Shown here: piece by piece, positions 12,645 through 24,736 of the stretch | Numbering within the stretch: the first letter of the stretch is position 1 | Layout of the letters: every line of letters starts with the position of its first letter | Assembly (NCBI GenBank): GCA_001600875.1 | Contig: BCLD01000022.1 | Span: 336,226-391,122, forward strand | Direction of reading: 5' to 3' | Source of the DNA: Solicoccozyma terricola | Taxonomy: Eukaryota > Basidiomycota > Tremellomycetes > Filobasidiales > Piskurozymaceae | DNA length: 54,897 bases | Notes under the pieces: generated by a model | Told to the model about the DNA's origin: nothing | Databases searched by the model: none | What the model saw: the letters and a program-made list of their open reading frames with translations, nothing else | Program-made: the position numbers and the translations under genes

Positions 12645-14918
12645 TCATGGCGCCGGCTTGTCGCGGAGAGTCAGAGTGATCGGTCCCGTACGTGCGAACC
12701 GATCGGCAATTGGCGTCGAATACCTAAGACTCGTTTGAGTGGGTGGCGTGCTCACAGAACGAGAATCTGGCTTGGACAACAGGATAGAGCGTCGCTGCTC
12801 CTGTGCGATGGGTGCAAGGATTTCCTGTGTATTGGACGGTCGAGGTGGTAGCTGTGGAGCAGGCGCGGTTGAGGTATCGATGAAGAGCGTGGAATGATGC
12901 TGAATGAGTTGACGAAGGAACGGAGGTGTAAGTGAGAGGGAAGGACAGAAGACCATGAGGAGGTTGGACAGTGTCATTTTGTTCTCATAGCTGTATTGGG
13001 CGGTCTTGCCGAGCAAACGAGCTAAGGGAGAGGGCGGACCGCTCAGTCTCAAGCCTCGAAACATAGACACGCTACTCACCGAGATCAGAGAGGAGGTACC
13101 AATGCGTGTCGGGTAGCTGATCCAGCAGCTCCTTCAATGTCTTGTTGAGGGGGCCAGGGGATTTTCCACCTTCCGCTTTGGCGTCCGACTCAGCCACCTG
13201 CAGCGTCGCCATGCCACCGGCGCCAAAATCTTGTTCCGTCGCTCGAACGCCAAGATGGCGTTCAAGTAGGGTGTCGAACTTTGGCGAGAGTTTGGTAGTG
13301 AGGATTGGATTGGGTACTGCGAAGATGTATCGGTCAGCTTTCCTGCTCTGAACGGAGAGAGCCAAGCGCAACTCACATTCTCGGAAGTACGCTTTGTAAA
13401 GACTCGCTACCGCATGAGGATCGACGTCACCAGGATCGCAACCAACCAACTCAATATCGGCGCCTGTGAAGGGGTCGCTTTCTCAACATCAGGTGTTTGA
13501 TACAAGTGGCATCTGACACTAACCGCTGTCAAACTGCTTTCTGAGGAGAGCGACATGAGTACTTCTTCCTGATATCCTGAAAATACCTTCTTCTTTCGGA
13601 GCCCAGTGGTCAACTGAAATTGAATAAAAGCTGGGTCAGACGAGCCTGTCTCGGATCTAGCTGCAACAAACCACTCACGGTAATCCACGCATCTCAATGC
13701 AACAGCAGGTAGACACGATCTTCTTCTCGACACTGGACCCTGATCCACCGCCGCCGGCCATCTCTGAGCAACCAACGTGGGATCCACCCCGAACACTTCG
13801 CCCTTTACACCAACTTTTCCATGTCGTTTGATGGATGCCGCTGAGAGCATCGGACCGTCTCGATCTCCAACACCGAGCTCAGGTTGTGATGGCGATGCCG
13901 AACCGAAAGACGCCTTGCGACCGAAAGGAGGGAAGGACGAGCCGATGCTTGAGCTGGGGGTTGAAAGTTGATTGGCTGAGACCGAACTGGTCGGTTTGGA
14001 GCCTCGCCAGGTCGACCAACCATTGGATACTGCGTTACCGATTGATGCAGGCGCAGATTTCAGAGCTTGAGCCCCTTTGCTGGCGATTGAGCCAGGAGAA
14101 CCTGATGCTGCCTCATCCGACCACTGAGCGAATTTGCGATTGACGTTGGAGAGAGCGCCGGCTGTGCTCTTGGGTGCGAGGTTGTTCAGATTTGGACTAC
14201 CGAGACGACGTGGTGTGTCTTCTGATCTGCCCCTTGTTGGTAGAGAGGCGGGAGCCAGCCGTCGGGGAGGTGGAGGGACGATGGAGGAGCCTTCGGATAG
14301 TGATGGGGATGATGGTGGAGCAATGGACACCGCGTCTTCGAGTTCTGTGGGTATAGACATGGAGTTCACATCTTGGAGATTGTCATTCTTCGTCAAAGGA
14401 CTGAGAAACTCTACATCTCGAGGATTGTTCGTCCGAGGTGGAAGCTTTGGAGGTCCGCCAATACCCAACGAATTGGCGATGGCTTTGGATCCACTGGTTG
14501 TTCGCTTCAACCAACTTGGTTTCGCTGCTAGAGGTGGTTTAGTTGTAGATTTTGAGCCGTTTGAGCCGTTAGAGCCGGTGCTAGCAGGGAGGGACGTCGT
14601 CGAGGACTGAGCCACCATGCTGATGGGTGATCGTGTGCGACTCGAGCCGTCGCCTGGCCAACGCATAAACGAGACCTGGGTCGAGGAGGATGCCGAGCGG
14701 GAATGCGGTGACGCGACCGAAGTGGATAGTGCGATGGAAGACGGTTTCGGTGGTATCGGCGGTGGAGAGTGGAAGAGAAAGGAAGTGTTGGATTGGGTTG
14801 CTGGTAGCGGAAGTGGGTGTTCGAGCTTGATTTGACCGCCTGACGAAAACATGGCAGAGGATGGGTTTGATGTCGCTTTGGTCGATTCTGCCACTGCATT
14901 CTCGCTCTCCTCCATCAT
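12645..14918 (-). CDS. RhoGAP domain protein
   Basis: GTPase-activating protein for a Rho-family GTPase, likely acting in polarity or the cytoskeleton. Exons on the minus strand are 14918-13679, 13613-13524, 13463-13377, 13316-13080 and 13021-12645; phases agree, giving 676 aa. The first about 360 residues are Ser/Pro-rich with polyproline patches (e.g. PPPIPPKPSS) and probably disordered. The RhoGAP domain spans about residues 365-620. The arginine-finger segment EEGIFRISGRS is split from the upstream helix by an intron. LRKQFDSG, AVASLYKAYFRE, LPNPILTT and KMTLSNLLMVFCPSL follow in the canonical order. A short Pro-rich tail ends the protein. It converges with the Mga2-like gene, with 136 bp between stops. 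Which GTPase it controls cannot be told. Confidence 0.92.
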
Positions 14919-15524
14919 GATAGGAGGAATATCCGATCGTTATGTCGTTATGAAAGGGAGTACGTGCTGCAAAGGATCTGTCAGTTTTCAAAACGGTGAC
15001 AAACGAGGACGACGATGTTCGCCAAAGGTAAAGTCTCATCACCGGCGAGTATACTCACTTTCGGAAGTATCTGCATTGACCCTTGTGACAGGAGGCCTTT
15101 GATAGACAAAGCTCTATATTGACATGAGAGGCATCCTTGAAAGGTGGGTGGGTGATTGAATACGGGGTCTGCACTGTCGATCCCCGTTGAGTAGGCGCGA
15201 TACGCGATATCGGAAGGTTGATGAATGCACGTAGATGCAGAATACAGTTGACTGTGGTGGCAGACTTGAAGTGACGGTGACGATCTGCTGGTCTGCAGTT
15301 GTGGACGTTGATGGGATGTTACAACTCGGGGTGGTCCAACTCTCTCCTCCCCCCCGGTCACGTGCTCTCCAGCTTTCGCCACCGTCGCCACCGTCGCAGC
15401 ATTCTTGTCTATAGATATATTATCAGGACTTGACAGCGCAAGGCGGAACAATGTCCATGCTACAAGCACCGATGACGGGCAGTCTTTGGAGCGACGATAT
15501 ATACACATCTAAATCATCCATGCT
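14919..15524. other. intergenic region upstream of the RhoGAP gene
   Basis: About 600 bp holding the presumed RhoGAP promoter and the 3' end of the sugar transporter gene. A short run GCCACCGTCGCCACCGTCGC lies near 15376-15395. No gene or RNA is supported. Confidence 0.5.
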
Positions 15525-16823
15525 TCAGGGCGTATGATGTCCATGTCCGGAAAGATCCAACGATGTGACATCGGTCTGGCGGAACTTGCGCGCTGGAACA
15601 CCAGCTTCGAACAGAGCATCGAGCTCCAAAGCAGCTTGAAGATGGGAGGAGAACGACTTAAGATGATCAGTTCCATGTCAATATATCCTGGAAATATCAA
15701 AAGAGATCACTCACTTCGTCCCTTGGTCTCTGGAACGCAGATGTACGACCAGACTATACCCAAAAACGTCAGGCCGGCAAAGATGAAAGCTGTTTTGGCT
15801 CCTAGATTTCCACTATCAGGTTGGACTGTTGAACAACAACGCAATCTTTTCGTAAGTTGACACTGCAGGTTCTCACGACGAGACTCTTTTCCACCTACAC
15901 ATGTATGGTACAACGAAAACGAATACCATCCCGAGGAGATAGTTGACAACCAGGCCGACGGATTGGGTCTTGGCACGAAGTCGCATCGAGGAGACTTCAG
16001 AGTTGATGGCGTAGGTGGAACCACCAGTAGCTACTTGTTGCGTGGAGATGGCCAGGTTGAGAAGGATGGCCATTGCCTGTGAAAGAGGTGGAAGCCGAGT
16101 CAGCCAAGGAAGGGAAGACACCGCGCCAGGACTGCATTTATACTCACGATTCCTCCGGCGTGAGACTTTGCATACGCTAGCGCGCCCACCATCGTAAGGA
16201 TGAGGCAGTGAAACATGCTGCGTCGGGTGATGTCGTTAGGAAATATAGCACTTTCCCCTCAATTTACTACGGCGCAACTCACTTCAGATAAACGAAGCAG
16301 CCACGACGACCGATTTTTTCCAACAAGACAACGGAAAAGAGATTGACAAGTGCACTCAGTGCGATCATCTGTGGGGCAAGAACAAGTTTAGCTTGTGATA
16401 TGCAAAAAAAAACCCCCCCCCCCCCCCGGCCCTCCCACTCACACAAATGGTAATGGTAAAGACAGTGTCAATTGCGATTCCTTGTTGGGTGAGGAAGTAG
16501 AGACCCTGCGAAGTGAAAGCGCTGCCTCCGAATTGGAATACGATCCATGTGCCGATGGAAATAAAGGTCCTCCTGCGATCGATTGAAGTGGAAAAGAGGT
16601 CCTTGAGAGTAACATCACCCTGCTGGGCTGCGGCTTCCTGCTCGATCGCAACACCATGTTGGATTGTAGCTAGTCGTGCGCGAATCCGTTCGGCGGTCTC
16701 CCGCGGATACAATCGGCTCAAGGTGTTGATGGATTGGTCCAGGTTACCACGACGGAGTTGGTATACAGGTGAATCGGTGACGAACAGGAGGCCGATGACG
16801 GTGAGGACTGGGAACAGCCATCT

Positions 16824-16859
<36 letters not shown>

Positions 16860-17029
16860 GGGGGGGTGGCGGGGGGGGGGGGGGGGGGGAGAGGTCGTCA
16901 GAACCGACTGGACGGAACAGACACCACAGACACCCAATCCAAAAAACTCACGTCGACGGNAAATCGGAGATAGATTCCCTACTGCGGAATATCTTAAACG
17001 GAATCCCCAAGTCATTTTTCTCGTTCTAT

Positions 17030-17085
<56 letters not shown>

Positions 17086-18237
17086 AAGAAGTCGATACGT
17101 TTAGCGGCGCCTACTGACATGCTGGATGATAATGCCAACGCACTGGATAGCCAAGACCATTCGCCACGATAGCCAATCTATGAAATCCCATGATTGGTCG
17201 TCAGGGGTCTGAATTGTTTGTCTACCCTCCTACAACTCACCGCTGGTGAAGAACAAGAACCTCTCATAACCCGCAGTCAATCCGAACACGATACCAGCAA
17301 TAAGCTGCATTGCCATGAGAGCAGACAACGGACCACGAATACGGATGGATGAGGCTTCGGCTATGTAGTTAGACGCTGCGACGACGAAAATACCTTGAGG
17401 GATACCACCGAGCAGCTGTGGAGTGAGTGGGTATCAGATCTAGGACAAATGAAACAACCAAGTGGAGAGATGTCTGCTCACCTTGCCGACGAGCAGCATT
17501 GGTCGATTAATGGCTAGTGTTTGAATGGCAACAGGGATCAACATGAATGCGCTAGTTCCCAGGTTGGTTCGCTTAGGTCCGAATCGATCTAGTAACCAAC
17601 TGCAAGCAAATGCTCCACTGTGAAGGGGAGATGGACGGTATAAGCAACCGGCTAGACGCTGCGCACGTATCGGACCTTCCTCACAGGGTAATTCCAGCTT
17701 GAACCGCACCGGTAAACGCAGACAGCCATTGAGACGGGATGAAAAGACTCTTGGTTACTGGATCAAAGGCTCCAAATTTGATGAGGAAGCTTGGCCTGTA
17801 GATGGGAGGTCGTCAGCGTTGAGCCACGCATGGGAGGTGGGGGACGATAAGCGTACATGGTCAAGGTGATACCAGATGCACCACCATCATAGCCTTGCCC
17901 GATACTGAGTGATCAGCAAGCTGTGTCAGGATCAACTTGGCATTGTCTGCCTGAAACCCGCAAACATGCGCGCGCACCATGCAATCAGATAGGGTACGGC
18001 CATAAGCATCATCCTTCGATCCTTCTTCAAGCTCGCCCAGAGACCCCTCATCTGATCTTCCCCCTGCAGCTGCTCTCCTAGCTTGATCATTTCGACCGTT
18101 GGAGGGTCTTGCATCTTGTGCAACGTCTCCGGGTAATACACCTCGGCGCCATCGCTCGTCTTTTCAAAATGGATAGCCGAGCTCTTGAAGTCGGATTCGA
18201 GGTGCCCGACGAGGTCAGGACGGGGATCGGCAGACAT
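15525..18237 (-). CDS. sugar-porter family MFS transporter (one unresolved intron)
   Basis: Major facilitator of the sugar porter family, a 12-TM plasma-membrane carrier. Minus-strand exons are 18237-17966, 17904-17857, 17795-17685, 17617-17482, 17415-17241, 17177-17119, [gap], 16821-16443, 16368-16283, 16217-16148, 16076-15899, 15825-15715 and 15634-15525, about 578 aa. Family marks are GQGYDGGASG in TM1, DRFGPKRT after TM2, KLLGGIPQG and SWRMVLAIQC mid-protein, and PETKGR after TM12. The interval 16822-17118 should be one intron but is 297 nt long, with two long poly(C) tracts in the sense direction and an N at 16960. Phases on its two sides do not match, so a small exon or some bases are probably missing there. 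All other junctions are consistent. It is divergent from the GH1 gene, which suggests uptake of beta-glucoside or its products; substrate is unproven. Confidence 0.88.
16824..17084. repeat. long poly(G)/poly(C) tracts within a sugar-transporter intron
   Basis: G-runs at 16824-16858, 16871-16889 and 17032-17084 (poly-C in the sense direction of the minus-strand gene) flank about 70 nt that include an N. The last run ends directly before the 3' splice site at 16822. The unmatched reading phase across this intron suggests that the assembly is imperfect here. Confidence 0.85.
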
Positions 18238-18742
18238 GCTGGGGTGGTGGCGGTGGCGGTGGGGAGTGTTGACTAGGGGAAAGAGGGGTGTGGGCAGGAG
18301 CGCATCGATAGTGAAGTGCCCCGACACGAAAACGACTGCTTTGCACTTTTTATATCTCTCTCCACATTATGTTTCTCCGCTCCCGCCAGGCACAGCCCCA
18401 CTTTTCGGCGGTCACGTGGCAATCGCCGAATGCGGGGCAAGGTGTATCTTCAGTCCTCGGAGTCGTCTATCGTCTACGAGGCCCCTCATCGTCTCAGGCA
18501 GAGCAGCAGTGTGGGGATGGCATCGGCTGCCGGAGCAGTCGAACCTATCGTCGACCCACCGGCCTGTTGTTCTGGCGTCTGAATCGACCATCGAGGGTTG
18601 TCCCGGCGGGGGAAAGTCTTACCTTACTCCAAGCTGTAGGGCTGTATAACGAGTTCTGCGTGGTCCTGGCTCCAATCCAACTTTCAACTCTCAACTCTCG
18701 GCTTTCAACTCTCGTCTTTCACACATCTCAAACCTTCCCACC
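18238..18742. promoter_or_regulatory. divergent promoter, sugar transporter / beta-glucosidase
   Basis: 505 bp between the two start codons. On the minus strand a TATAAAAA-like box lies at about 18346-18354, 110 bp upstream of the transporter ATG. A CACGTG E-box is at 18413-18418. On the plus side, pyrimidine-rich CTTTCAACTCTC repeats (about 18678-18720) precede the GH1 ATG, as in many fungal core promoters. Shared control is inferred from the arrangement. Confidence 0.5.
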
Positions 18743-20588
18743 ATGTCACTTCCCCGCGCGTTCGACGGCATGCTCCCTTCCACTTTCGCCCACGGCTATG
18801 CATCCTCTGCCACGCAGATGGAGGGTGGTTGGACGGCGGACGGGAAAGGATCCAGTGTATGGGACAGATACTCGAGAGATGGCCAGGTCTTTGATGGGTC
18901 CACGTGTGCAGTCGCCAACGATAGCTACCATCTTGCCAAGAAGGACGTTGAGCTGTTGAAGGCTTTGGGCGCCAAGGCTTATAGATTCAGTGTATCGTGG
19001 CCGAGGGTTATACCGAAGGGTGATTATGCTTGAAGGTGTGGAAACCCGTCGCCAGGAGTGCTGACGGCGGCCTTTCTTACCAAGGCGGCCGCCACGATCC
19101 CATCAACGAGGCCGGATTGAAATACTATTCCGATCTTGTAGACCTTCTTCTCGCCAACGACATCCAACCCTGGGTCACTATTTTCCATTGGGACACACCC
19201 GAAGAGCTCGATGATCGTTATGGTGCATGGAGAAACTCGGAGGAAATTGTTAAAGACTACGTGCGATACGCTACTTTGCTGTTTGAGAGACTTGGTGATC
19301 GGGTGAAAAATTGGATCACTTTGAATGAGGTGTGATCTGGTTGTCTTTTTTTCGATGTGGAAATGGAGACTAATAGTCCTGTTCATATACTTTAGCCCAT
19401 TGCTGTCAACTTTTTCTCTCAACTGGGACTTTACAAGAACTGGGATTCAAAAGTTGACACCTGGAGGTGAGCGGGAAGACGTCTTTGCATCTCGTCGGTG
19501 AATTTTAACTTCACACAAATTCCAGATCTTCCTACTCGCTCATCATGGCTCATGCAACTGCCGCGCAAGTATATCGTACTCGATTCCAACCAGCTCAGAA
19601 GGGCAAAATTGGGGTGACGATCGTGAGCCACTCGCGCATACTGGAAAGGGGAATCACAACTGATTGCGACGTTTGCCACAGAGCGCTGATTGGGTAGAGC
19701 CCATGTATGATACGGACGAAGCAAGAGCTATGGCTCAGAAGAAGTTTGACTTTTTCTTCGGAGTAGTAAGTGACATATGAACCAGATATGGGACCAACCA
19801 ATGTAACTGAGGCAGTCTTCTCTTCTCGTCCAGTTCGCTGATCCGATATGTGGGTCGTGCACATCGGTGACCTTGACACTCAGACTGACCTTCCGCCACG
19901 CAGACCTCGGTGACTGGCCAGAATCCGTGAAGAAGCAAGTTGGCCACCGCTTGCCACCTTTTACCGACAACGACAAGAAGCTCCTTTGCAACTCGACTGA
20001 TTATTTCTGCTTGAACTCGTACTCGGCATCATGGGCCACCGGTAAGGAGACGACCGACTCAACTCCTTTCGATGAGATGTTTGCAAAAATCGAAGACACA
20101 CACTTCAATCCTGACGGGACGCCCATCGGCAATCCTGGACAGCCGTTCTTCTTGTTCGACGGTGAGCTTCGATGTGGGGAATCTCAAAGAGTCTACTAAA
20201 TTGACCGACCTATAATCTAGCTCCCTGGGCCTTCCGAAAAATGCTGCGATACGTACAACAGCGGTATCTCGAGCCTTGCGGCATCCCTCTCGTCATCACT
20301 GAGAACGGATTTGCGGTCAAGGATGAGCCGAAGATGGCAAAAGAGGAGTGTCTTAGGGATGTACAGAGGATTGCGTATTACAAAGGCTACCTCACGCAGC
20401 TGCTCGAGGCCATCAAAGTGGATGGTCTGAAATGCGATGGATACTTCGCGTGGACCATAGCAGAGTGAGCGCGGGTCGCCATCAACAGAATGAGTCATCT
20501 GGCTGAATAGACCCTTCTCACCATTTATAGCAATTGGGAATGGGTGAATGAATGCGATGTTGCCGGCAGAATGTCTTTACCATGCTGA
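18743..20588 (+). CDS. GH1 beta-glucosidase, C-terminal end frameshifted
   Basis: Family GH1 retaining beta-glucosidase, no signal peptide, so probably cytosolic. Exons are 18743-19019, 19085-19329, 19396-19466, 19526-19622, 19682-19765, 19834-19849, 19904-20161, 20221-20464 and 20531-20588; all junction phases agree. Key residues are present: acid/base Glu in TLNEP (split by an intron), nucleophile Glu in VITENGF, the N-terminal [15 protein letters not shown] glycone site and WTIADNWEW at the C-terminal glycone site. After [10 protein letters not shown] the frame runs into a TGA at 20586-20588 instead of the usual last 40 or so residues. Recognisable C-terminal sequence continues in other frames to a TAG at 20733-20735, with NSDGTVGMEWHG, then DRESETLERVPKDSAWF one frame over. 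Either a recent pseudogene or base-call errors in the last exon. Confidence 0.85.
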
Positions 20589-20735
20589 TTCCCTCGCCTT
20601 TGATAATAGAAATTCGGATGGAACTGTCGGTATGGAGTGGCATGGGTAGACCGCGAGTCGGAAACGTTGGAGAGAGTCCCAAAGGACAGTGCATGGTTTC
20701 TCAAAGACGTATGGAAGCAAGTGGTAAGAGCGTAG
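20589..20735 (+). pseudogene. out-of-frame remainder of the GH1 C-terminus
   Basis: Translation in two successive frames gives the expected GH1 C-terminal block: NSDGTVGMEWHG near 20611-20646, then DRESETLERVPKDSAW and FLKDVWKQV near 20650-20723. A single-base loss close to 20647 explains the second shift. A further disruption lies between 20560 and 20611. No independent gene is here. Confidence 0.65.
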
Positions 20736-20875
20736 ATGGGTACGGCGAGGCATATACTGGCTTCACCGGTTACGATGGGTATTCCACATTGCCCATGTCA
20801 TTGCAATGCTGTTACCGGATATAATGTACAGTACCAGATCTTTTAATAGCCGCGGTTCACATTCCCGATCACCAC

Positions 20876-23242
20876 TCACACCACGGCAGCAGGAGTATCT
20901 TCGACAGGCGCTTCTGGATATGGATACTTGGCTAAAAGATACCACGCACTTATGGCAAAGACGAAAGACCCGAATTGTAGCATAGTCGACGTGGTAAAGC
21001 CTGGGATATACCTCGGTGCAGTAGATGCCGGCCAAATGTACGACCCGCTGGAAGGATTTGACAGCTCTGGTAAATATCTCGCATCGCATAGAGCCCATCG
21101 AGTCCAGACTCACTATACCGAGGAAAGGTTGGCAATGCCACTGCGAGGCATAAAATCAGCTGAATGCTCAGTGCAAGTCCCGGAGGTGCTCACTTGACTA
21201 TTCCGATGCTGACTGCACGCTTCTCTCCGGGACGAGATATCGTGTTAGACAGGTAACTCAACGTCATTGGGCTGCAAGCCCATATTCCCGATGCGCCTAA
21301 CCGTGATGCAAGGTATGAGATACGAGAACGTTTGCCCAAGAGGTTTGAACGCCACCCACCGAAAGCTAGGAACGCATATCGTACCTCCGGGCTGGAGGTG
21401 ACGGATGTGACGATGATGAGCGACACTACCGACATACCCGCCATCGCCATAATGTGCTTCGGCCTTTCTTCTTGCAGATCCGATGAAAAACAGCAAAACA
21501 GGACGATAACAATGGCAACACCGTCTACGAGATAATCCGGTCATGTTAGCTATTCTGCCAAAATCTCGCGTGGAGACGGAGGCTCACAAATAGGGACGGT
21601 CATCTGGATCAAGGGAGAGGGATCATGGTACGTCAGTCGGGCAACAAACCGCGTTTACGACGCCACCCACAAACTGCGCCTTGATTCCTTCGTACCCCAG
21701 TGCATTCATCAGAGTAGGAATGAAGTAGGTGATCGTTCCTGCAGCCGTGCAGCATGATTGTCCGAAGCAGAAGAGCCACGTTCGCCAGTCACGAGCTGCC
21801 ATGATAAGACTCTGGCGATGGCCGATGGCTTGGTCCTTTGTAGAGTCGATGTTGTTGTCGGCAGCCAAGCGAGCGATAGCGTAGGCACGCTCTTCCGGGG
21901 TGAGCCATTTGGTTGTAGCGGGAAAGTCGGGCAAGACGAACCTGGTGGAAAAAGATGATCAGTCTACTGGATACCCGAACCGTGGCCAGCTAACACCAAC
22001 ATGGCGAATATGGAAAAGGCGATGGTACAGAGTCCTTCAACTGGCAATGCGATTGACGCCAATCAGTAGAGCCAAAAAAAAAAAAGCAGTCTTCTCGTGT
22101 ACTCACTCAGGAACAGCCATTTCCAAGCAGGCAGTCCTTTTGCACCATTAAGCGACGACAAGATGGCTCCCGCTGTGAAGTAGTAGCGTGTGAGATGAAG
22201 TCGAGGATATCTACAAAGGTCGACCTACCGAGAAGGCCTCCAAAAGCACCGGAAACTAGGGATGCAGAGTAGAAGATAGAGAATCGCCGGGCCAGCTCCA
22301 TCTTCTTATACCAAAAGCTCATGTACAACAGAACTCCCGGCTGCGAGTATGCCGTGAGAAAGACTGGTGTCAACAGGAACGTCGTGCTACTCACGAAGAA
22401 TCCTGCCTCGATGAGGCCGAGAACAAAGCGCAAGCCAATCAAACCCCCTTTAGTGGTGACACCGACGTATGCGCAACTGATACATCCCCATACAAACTGT
22501 CACGGTAGCTGAGTTCGGATGAGATCTAGAGCTCAAGAAGTCGCGGACTCACCATCAGTCCCGGAAGGTAAAACCTTGGCCGTGTCTTGCTGAGGAACAT
22601 GTTGGACGGAATTTGCAAACACAAATAGCCTGGGTTTGAGAAGATCAATGGATGTTCAGGGCTGCCACCCATACTTCCACTTACCGATGAAGAATATAGA
22701 TACCGCCAGCGAGTAATCGGAGGATGATAGGCCCAGGTCTTTTGCCATCCCGGCCGTTTTGGCGTTGCCGATGCTGAAGAGCAGACGGACGATCAATGCC
22801 AGACCAGGCGCATTTTCGACTCTACCGCTGTCAACTTACTTGTTACGATCGAGATCTAGTCGACAGGAAGGAAGCTTATGAGACCAGAACGGATGACTGA
22901 TGCCTAATTGACTCACAATTCAGGACATACTGGACGACCGGCCGTTAAACGTCATTAGTATCTCGCTGGACACATCGCCACCTCCATCGCCGCTCCTCAC
23001 CATGACCCAAACAATTGGAATAAGGCGGAAGTCGATCTTGCGAAGTAGCCTATGTATGGAATCACGTCAGTTCACACTTCGAGCGGCATACGATACCTGC
23101 CTACCCACCTCTTCTCAAGCTCGGGGTCGTGTACGAACGGTTGGTATCCAGGTTGGGTGTCCTCGACATGCAGAGTTGAGATATCTTTTTCGACATTGTG
23201 TCCATATTTACCGTGTTCGGAGGCTACAGAGGCGGTACTCAT
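20876..23242 (-). CDS. MFS transporter, DAL5/allantoate permease-like (anion:cation symporter family)
   Basis: Twelve-TM plasma-membrane carrier of the fungal allantoate/tartrate/nicotinate permease group. Minus-strand exons are 23242-23109, 23049-23001, 22874-22840, 22773-22685, 22629-22553, 22496-22395, 22340-22229, 22172-22107, 22040-21995, 21941-21671, 21603-21588, 21524-21360, 21296-21194, 21140-21114 and 21047-20876. These 15 exons are phase-consistent and give 487 aa, the usual family length. Hallmarks are LRKIDFRLIPI at the start of TM1, LDRNNIGNAKTAGM after it, IPSNMFLSKTRPR, GLIEAGFF, FWYKKMELARRF, LPDFPATTKWLTPEERAYA in the central loop and GSYIWPASTAPRYIPGF near TM11. Exon 11 is only 16 nt. 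The intron at 22041-22106 holds a poly(T) tract in the sense strand. Substrate is unknown. Confidence 0.9.
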
Positions 23243-23483
23243 GGCTGTACTCCTGTTGTTGCTTGCGTGTGTATTCGATGGCTTCTCTGCTTGCTCTGAT
23301 CTGCGCGTCTGATCTCTGCTTTTGTAGCAGAAATTACGGTAAGCGAGCCTCCACTAAGGCACGGAAAGTGGATTTCGAGAATTATGTGGATTTTGTGGAT
23401 TTTGTGGATTTAGCGGATTTAGTACAAAGTATGAACCCCTTCGGTTGTGTGCGCCTCTCGATCTCTCATCCACAACTACAACC
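23243..23483. promoter_or_regulatory. divergent promoter, DAL5-like permease / aldo-keto reductase
   Basis: Only 241 bp separate the two start codons. Between 23368 and 23421 a GTGGATTT(T) motif recurs about five times, the last copies slightly degenerate, arranged head to tail toward the reductase. The spacing of 9-12 bp is close to one helical turn. This could be a cluster of binding sites or simple slippage. Confidence 0.4.
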
Positions 23484-24736
23484 ATGTCTGCGCACGCCCT
23501 CCCTACTCATTTCAAGCTCAACAATGGAACCTCCATTCCCGTTGTCGGTCTAGGTAAGCAATGTCCACCATGTCCTGTGGCTGATGGACACTGATATGAG
23601 TTGCTACAGGCACATGGCAAGCAAAGCCAGGAGAGGTCCGCGAAGCAGTAGCTCACGCTTTGAGGACCGGATATCGTCACCTCGATTGCGCGCTCATTTA
23701 CCAAAATGAGAATGAGGTTGGCCTTGGTATCAAAGATTCCGGAATTCCCCGCTCGGAGATATTCATCACCAGCAAGGTGTGGAACACGGACCACCCGAAT
23801 GTCGCGCAGGGACTGGAAAAGACGTTGAAGGCCTTGGGTACCGACTATTTGGATCTTTATGTGAGAGGAATAACGTATAACCTTGTGACCGCCTGACTGA
23901 TTGGGATCCGCAGCTCGTTCACTGGCCTGTTCGTCTCGTGCCAGTAAGTATAGAAATAAATGGTTTAGAACAACTGGGGTGATTGTGCTAATGATGCGTC
24001 AAACCCAAGAATGAAAGCCATCCTCTTTTACCGGTCAACCCGGATGGTTCTCGATCCGTTGATAGAAACTGGAATCAGCAAGATACCTGGGCCCAAATGG
24101 AAGAGGTTTATCGATCAGGTACGTACACCCGTGATTGGTTTACGCTCGAAGCCCTGACACTGATTGCCGTTTTTTGCAGGCAAAGTCAAGGCTATTGGCG
24201 TCTCCAACTGGTCTATCCCATATCTACAGCATCTGAAGAAGACGTGGAAGGTCGTGCCTGCGGTGAATCAGGTTGAGCTACATCCGTATTGCCCTCAACA
24301 TGCTTTGAAGGAGTATTGTGAGACGGAGGGCATCCTCTTGGAGGCGTACTGCCCTCTTGGATCCACGGGTAAGTGCTCGATTGAATAGCATCATGGAGTC
24401 CTGGTCTGTCATTCCCAACATCACTATCTAATCATCAATCTGGCTACAGACTCCCCACTACTCGGTGACCATGACTTGAAAGCAATTGCGGACAAGCACA
24501 ATTCTACCCCCGCCACCATTCTCATCTCTTACCAGGTCAATCGAGGGTGTGTTGTTCTGCCCAAGTCAGTCACAAAGTCCAGGATTACCGACAACCTCAA
24601 TGTGATCGCGTTGGACGCCGAGGATATGAAGACCTTGGAGGGTATGGCGACAGCTGGCAAGCAGCGTAGGGTCAACACACCCAAATGGGGATGGGATCTG
24701 GGATTTGATGACTGGTACGGGCCCCTTCCCAATTGA
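23484..24736 (+). CDS. aldo-keto reductase (glycerol dehydrogenase / aldehyde reductase type)
   Basis: NADP(H)-dependent reductase of the AKR superfamily that reduces aldehydes or aldoses; probably cytosolic. Exons are 23484-23553, 23610-23860, 23914-23943, 24010-24118, 24180-24368 and 24450-24736; phases agree, giving 311 aa, the normal AKR length. The catalytic tetrad is seen: Asp in YRHLDCA, Tyr in LIYQNE, Lys in ITSKVWN and His in LVHWPVRL. The AKR signatures [19 protein letters not shown] and [13 protein letters not shown] (cofactor loop) are in place. Exon 3 is only 30 nt. It converges with the P-type ATPase gene. The nearest named functions are yeast Gcy1-like reductases, but the exact substrate is not readable. 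Confidence 0.93.
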
